Assembly (NCBI RefSeq): GCF_004134825.1
Contig: NZ_SDPN01000008.1
Coordinates: 1-64,000, forward strand
Origin: Agromyces albus
GTDB taxonomy: Bacteria; Actinomycetota; Actinomycetes; Actinomycetales; Microbacteriaceae
Length of the DNA: 64,000 nt
Reading direction: 5' to 3'
The notes beneath the pieces were generated by a model. That model was not told where the DNA came from, did no database searches, and saw only the letters and a list, made by a program, of their open reading frames with translations. How positions within the stretch are numbered: the first letter of the stretch is position 1; every line of letters starts with the position of its first letter. A program made the translations under genes and the position numbers. This document shows positions 60,310-64,000 of this stretch, piece by piece.

Positions 60310-62844
60310 CTAGAGGCGCAGCACCTCGGTGACGCGCACGACGGCCGCGCCCTCCTCGGCCGAGGCATCGAGGTCGACCTCCGCGCGGATGCGCCAGTCG
60401 TGGTCGCCCGCGGGGTCGTCGATCGTCTGCTCGACGCGCCAGGTGCCGTTCGCGGCATCCGTCTCATCGATCGTGACGAGCGCGGGCGAGCGTGCAGCGC
60501 CGCCCGTGCCGATCTCGTCGTGCTCGTCGTAGTAGCGGTCGAGCGCGCCCGGCCAGTCGACGTCGGGGTCGAGTTCGGCGAGCTCGTCGTCGCGCTGCAG
60601 CGCCGCGAGCTGCACGCGGCGGAACAGCTCGTTGCGTACGAGCACCATGAACGCGCGACGGTTCGTGACGACCGACGGCGGTGCGGGCGGAACGACGGGC
60701 GCGTCGTCTTCTGGCAGGTGCGCCGTGGGATCGACGAGCTCGTTCCACTCGTCGACGAGGCTCGAGTCGACCTGCCGCACGAGCTCGCCGAGCCACTCGA
60801 TGATGTCGAGCAGCTCCTCGTTCTTCGCCTCGGTGGGCACCGTCTGCCGGATCGCGCGGAACGCGTCGGAGAGGTAGCGCAGCACGAGCCCCTCGCTGCG
60901 CGCGAGCTGGTAGTGGAAGACGTATTCTCCGAACGACATGCTTCGCTCGAACATGTCGCGCACGACCGACTTCGGCGACAGCTCGAAGTCGCGCACCCAC
61001 GGCTGGCTCGATGCGAAGGTCTCGAAGGCCTGCGCGAGCAGCTCGTCGAGGGGCTTGGGCCACGTGACCTCTTCGAGCAGCTCCATGCGCTGGTCGTACT
61101 CGACACCATCGCGCTTCATCGCGGCGACGGCCTCGCCGCGAGCCTTGTACTGCTGCTGCGAGAGGATCGGCCGCGGGTCGTCGAGGGTCGACTCGATCAC
61201 GCTCACGACGTCGAGCGCGTAGTGGCCGGTCGCGATCCCCGACCCGGGCGCCGCGTCGGGGTCGAGCAGCTCGATCGCCGCGAGCGCGAACGGCGACAAC
61301 GGCTGGTTCAGCGCGAAGTTCGGCGGCAGGTCGACCGTGAGGCGCACGATCGGCGGCGCGGCATCGGGCGTCGGCACGATCTCGACCACGCCCGCATCGC
61401 GCAGGGTCCGGAAGATCTCGAGCGCGCGCCGGGCGAGCTCGAACTGCCGCGCCCGCGGCTCGTGGTTGTCGGTCACGAGCGAGCGGATGTTTCCGATGAC
61501 GTCGCCACCGCGCCCGATCACGTTGATGAGCATCGCGGCACTCAGCTGCAGGTGGGGCGTGAGCGGCTCGGGCTCGGCGGCGACGAGTCGCTCGAACGAG
61601 CCCTCGCCCCACGTGATCTGCCCGGCCGGGGCCTTCTTGCGCACGACCTTCTTGAGCTTCTTCGGATCGTCGCCCGCCTTGCGCACGGACGTCTCGTTGT
61701 CGATCTCGTGCTCGGGCGCGAGCACGACGACGGTGCCCGCGGTGTCGTAGCCTGCGCGGCCGGCGCGCCCCGCGATCTGGTGGAACTCGCGCGCGCTGAT
61801 CTGCCGCATCTTCGTGCCGTCGAACTTCGCGAGCGCCGTGATGAGCACCGTGCGGATCGGCACGTTGATGCCGACGCCGAGAGTGTCGGTGCCGCAGATG
61901 ACGCGCAGGAGCCCGCGCTGCGCGAGGGTCTCGACGAGCCGCCGGTAGCGCGGGAGCATGCCCGCATGGTGCACGCCGATGCCGGCGCGAACGAGCCGCG
62001 AGAGGGTCTTGCCGAAGGCCGTGGTGAAGCGGAACCCGCCGATCGCGTCGGCGATCTCGTCGCGCTGCTCGCGCGAGACGATGCGGATCGACGAGAGCGC
62101 CTGGGCCCGCTCCATCGCAGCGGCCTGCGAGAAGTGCACGATGTACACCGGCGCCTGACGCGTCTCGAGCAGTTCTTCGACGGTCTCCTGTACGGGGGTC
62201 TTCGCATAGGAGAAGTGCAGCGGCACCGGCCGGTCGACGCCCGTGACGCGCGCGGTCTCGCGGCCCGTGCGGCGAGTGAGGTCGTCGGCGATCGCGGTGA
62301 CGTCGCCGAGCGTCGCCGACATGAGGATGAACTGCGCGCGCGTGAGGGTGATGAGCGGCACCTGCCACGCCCAGCCGCGCTCGGGATCGCCGTAGTAGTG
62401 GAACTCGTCCATGACGACCTGGTCGACCTCGAGATCCGCGCCCTGCCTGAGTGCGAGGTTCGCGAGGATCTCGGCCGTGCAGCAGATGATCGGGGCATCC
62501 GCGTTGACCGAGCTGTCCCCCGTGACCATGCCCACGCTCTGCGCGCCGAAGATCTCGACGAGCTGGAAGAACTTCTCGCTCACGAGCGCCTTGATGGGCG
62601 CCGTGTAGAAGGTGCGGCCGCCTCGGGCGACGGATGCCGCGTGCGCCGCGACCGCGACGAGCGACTTGCCCGTGCCCGTCGGCGTGGAGAGGATCACGTT
62701 CGCGCCCGACACGATCTCGATGATCGCCTCGTCTTGCGCGGGATAGAGCGCGAAGCCGCGCTCGTCGGCCCAGCCCACGAAGGCGTCGTACATCGCATCG
62801 GCGTCGTACGGGCGCGGGGCGAGGTCGGGCAGCGTCAGGGTCAT
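60310..62844 (-). CDS. Ski2/Mtr4-like DEAD/DEAH-box helicase with DUF3516
   Basis: An 844-residue RNA helicase-like protein. STPTGTGKSLVAVAAH near residue 53, TAPIKALVSEKFF, DEFHYYGDPERGWAWQ (variant DEVH-box), MSATLGDV, VHHAGMLPRYRRLVE, VICGTDTLGVGINVP and QIAGRAGRAGYDT are the helicase motifs. The second half matches the DUF3516 actinobacterial extension (EVTWPKPLDELLAQAFETF, FEYVFHY-like LSFGEYVFHYQLARSEG). Role in RNA turnover is inferred from the family. It spans the end of a REP pair at its 3' side. Confidence 0.9.
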   Translation of the reverse strand: MTLTLPDLAPRPYDADAMYDAFVGWADERGFALYPAQDEAIIEIVSGANVILSTPTGTGKSLVAVAAHAASVARGGRTFYTAPIKALVSEKFFQLVEIFGAQSVGMVTGDSSVNADAPIICCTAEILANLALRQGADLEVDQVVMDEFHYYGDPERGWAWQVPLITLTRAQFILMSATLGDVTAIADDLTRRTGRETARVTGVDRPVPLHFSYAKTPVQETVEELLETRQAPVYIVHFSQAAAMERAQALSSIRIVSREQRDEIADAIGGFRFTTAFGKTLSRLVRAGIGVHHAGMLPRYRRLVETLAQRGLLRVICGTDTLGVGINVPIRTVLITALAKFDGTKMRQISAREFHQIAGRAGRAGYDTAGTVVVLAPEHEIDNETSVRKAGDDPKKLKKVVRKKAPAGQITWGEGSFERLVAAEPEPLTPHLQLSAAMLINVIGRGGDVIGNIRSLVTDNHEPRARQFELARRALEIFRTLRDAGVVEIVPTPDAAPPIVRLTVDLPPNFALNQPLSPFALAAIELLDPDAAPGSGIATGHYALDVVSVIESTLDDPRPILSQQQYKARGEAVAAMKRDGVEYDQRMELLEEVTWPKPLDELLAQAFETFASSQPWVRDFELSPKSVVRDMFERSMSFGEYVFHYQLARSEGLVLRYLSDAFRAIRQTVPTEAKNEELLDIIEWLGELVRQVDSSLVDEWNELVDPTAHLPEDDAPVVPPAPPSVVTNRRAFMVLVRNELFRRVQLAALQRDDELAELDPDVDWPGALDRYYDEHDEIGTGGAARSPALVTIDETDAANGTWRVEQTIDDPAGDHDWRIRAEVDLDASAEEGAAVVRVTEVLRL

Positions 62845-62871
62845 CCGTTCGAGTCTGTCACGCGCGGCGGG

Positions 62872-63918
62872 TCAGGCCGATTCGCGTACGACGAGCTCGG
62901 TCGGCACGGTGAGCCGTGCCGCACGCTGGCCGTCGCGCACGTCGAGCAGCATGCGCACCATCTCGCGGCTGATGCGGTCGAAGGGCTGGCGCATCGTCGT
63001 GAGCGGCGGGTCGGTGCGCTGGGCGACGGGCGAGTCGTCGAAGCCGCCGACCGCGACGTCGTCGGGAACGCGGCGTCCGGCGGCGACGAGCGCGTCGATC
63101 GCGCCGGCCGCCATCAGGTCGTTCGCGGCGAAGACCGCGTCGAGGTGCGGCATCCGCTCGAGGAGTTCCTTCATCGCGGCGAACCCGCTCGCCCGGCTGT
63201 AGTCGCCCTGGGCGACGAGGCGCTCGTCGAAGGCGTCGCCGTGCTCTTCGCGGTAGCCCGCGAGCCGGCCGATGCCGCCCGAGGTGTCGAGGGGGCCCGC
63301 GATGTGGGCGATCGTGCTGCGCCCGGTCGATCGGAGGTAGTCGACCATCGCCCGGGCACCGTCGACGTCGTCGGCCTCGACGTAGCCGATCGACTTCTCG
63401 AAGCCGAGCGGCACGCCGCACGCGATGACCGGCACGCGCGCCGCGGCGAACTCGGAGAGGAAGCTCTGCCGGCCGCGGTGCGAGGAGACGAGGAGGGCGC
63501 CGTCGACGTGGCCCGCCATGATGAACTCCGTCGCGCGGCGCTGCTCGTCGTCGGAGCCGGCCATCAGGAGCACGAGGGGCAGGTCGTGCTCGGCGAGCGC
63601 CTCGGCGGCGCCGCGCATGAGCGCCGAGAAGTTGGGATCCTCGAAGAGCCGCTCGTGCGACTCGGTCAGCAGGAACGCGATCGAGTTGGCGCGGCTCGTC
63701 GCGAGGTTGCGAGCGTGCGGGTTGATGCGGTACCCCGTCTGCTTGATCGCCTCGTCGACGGCCGCCGCGGCAGCGGCGCCGACCCAGTGCCCGCCGTTGA
63801 GCACTCGCGAGACGGTGCCGCGCGAGACGCCGGCGACGCGAGCGACATCCTCGATCGTCGGTCGTCGTCGGGGCGGGCGGGGTTCCACGCCACCCACCCT
63901 ATTGCTGCGGCCCGCCAT
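62872..63918 (-). CDS. LacI-family transcriptional regulator
   Basis: A 348-residue sugar-responsive regulator. The helix-turn-helix and hinge are PTIEDVARVAGVSRGTVSRVLNGG (about residues 20-43) and INPHARNLAT; the periplasmic-binding-like ligand domain follows (VIACGVPLGFEKSIGYVEADDVDGARAMVDYLRSTG, AVFAANDLMAAGAIDALVAAGRRVPDDVAVGGFDDSPVAQ). It follows the end of a sugar ABC permease gene by two bases on the same strand, so it likely regulates that transporter. The effector sugar is unknown. Confidence 0.92.
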   Translation of the reverse strand: MAGRSNRVGGVEPRPPRRRPTIEDVARVAGVSRGTVSRVLNGGHWVGAAAAAAVDEAIKQTGYRINPHARNLATSRANSIAFLLTESHERLFEDPNFSALMRGAAEALAEHDLPLVLLMAGSDDEQRRATEFIMAGHVDGALLVSSHRGRQSFLSEFAAARVPVIACGVPLGFEKSIGYVEADDVDGARAMVDYLRSTGRSTIAHIAGPLDTSGGIGRLAGYREEHGDAFDERLVAQGDYSRASGFAAMKELLERMPHLDAVFAANDLMAAGAIDALVAAGRRVPDDVAVGGFDDSPVAQRTDPPLTTMRQPFDRISREMVRMLLDVRDGQRAARLTVPTELVVRESA

Positions 63919-63920
63919 GC

Positions 63921-64000
63921 TCAGGCTTTCACGGCTCCCGCGGCGAGATCGACCCGCCAGTACCGCTGCAGCACGAGGAACAGCGCGATGAGCGGCACGA
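63921..64000 (-). CDS. C-terminal end of a carbohydrate ABC transporter permease
   Basis: Only the last 25 residues are in the window: VPLIALFLVLQRYWRVDLAA then GAVKA and TGA. Membrane segment followed by a Gln-Arg rich stretch and the terminal GAVK is typical of MalG-type sugar permeases. The gene continues to the right. Confidence 0.75.
   Translation of the reverse strand, partial: VPLIALFLVLQRYWRVDLAAGAVKA

Overview
The window is high-GC DNA with dense coding, frequent ATGA/GTGA stop-start overlaps, GTG and TTG starts and several genes without a visible Shine-Dalgarno. Gene content (DUF2510 protein, beta-ketoadipate operon with an IclR regulator, two-component/FtsX-type ABC pair, RecQ with HRDC, Ski2-like helicase, Gram-positive exopolysaccharide locus without outer-membrane export genes) and a heavy excess of the heptamer GGATGCC suggest an actinobacterium of the Microbacteriaceae, perhaps near Agromyces. 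The genus is inference.

Layout. 1-5456: protocatechuate/4-hydroxybenzoate catabolic operon on the minus strand (pobA, pcaH, pcaG, pcaB, pcaD, the last running off the left edge) with an IclR regulator behind it; two perfect inverted repeats sit in the pobA leader. 5624-9407: epimerase-like protein, a lipoprotein, a 5'-truncated serine hydrolase (pseudogene), a small acidic protein and a HhH-PHP protein. 9569-13715: MacB/FtsX-type ABC transporter facing a histidine kinase/response regulator pair. 13738-18850: DUF2510 membrane protein, ArsR-CDF metal efflux pair, zinc alcohol dehydrogenase, EamA exporter and alpha/beta hydrolase.

19236-41794 is the main accessory region, an exopolysaccharide locus. 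It holds an initiating phosphoglycosyltransferase, six further glycosyltransferases or candidates, a cytidylyltransferase plus CDP-alcohol phosphotransferase pair, a Wzx-like flippase, a Wzy-like polymerase, a fused Wzz/BY-kinase with degenerate motifs, an FrhB-like iron-sulfur protein, a PaaK/CapK-like adenylating enzyme, a polysaccharide pyruvyl transferase, and two secreted proteins (a beta-helix protein and a 1177-residue propeller/LamG/PKD protein). A likely scheme is that a lipid-linked repeat unit is built in the cytoplasm, decorated with an alcohol phosphate and possibly pyruvate, flipped, polymerised, and met outside by the secreted proteins.

41815-64000: lipoprotein, small orphan ORF, YpfJ-type metallopeptidase, prolyl iminopeptidase with an 80-residue acidic tail, membrane proteins, malate dehydrogenase, TetR regulator with a divergent DrrAB-type exporter, acyl-CoA oxidase behind a 17-bp tandem repeat array, RecQ, a giant secreted nuclease/5'-nucleotidase fusion, an EamA transporter whose reading frame contains a copy of a dispersed REP-like repeat, a Ski2-like helicase, a LacI regulator and the last codons of a sugar ABC permease. 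No rRNA, tRNA, CRISPR array, transposase or phage gene was recognised.
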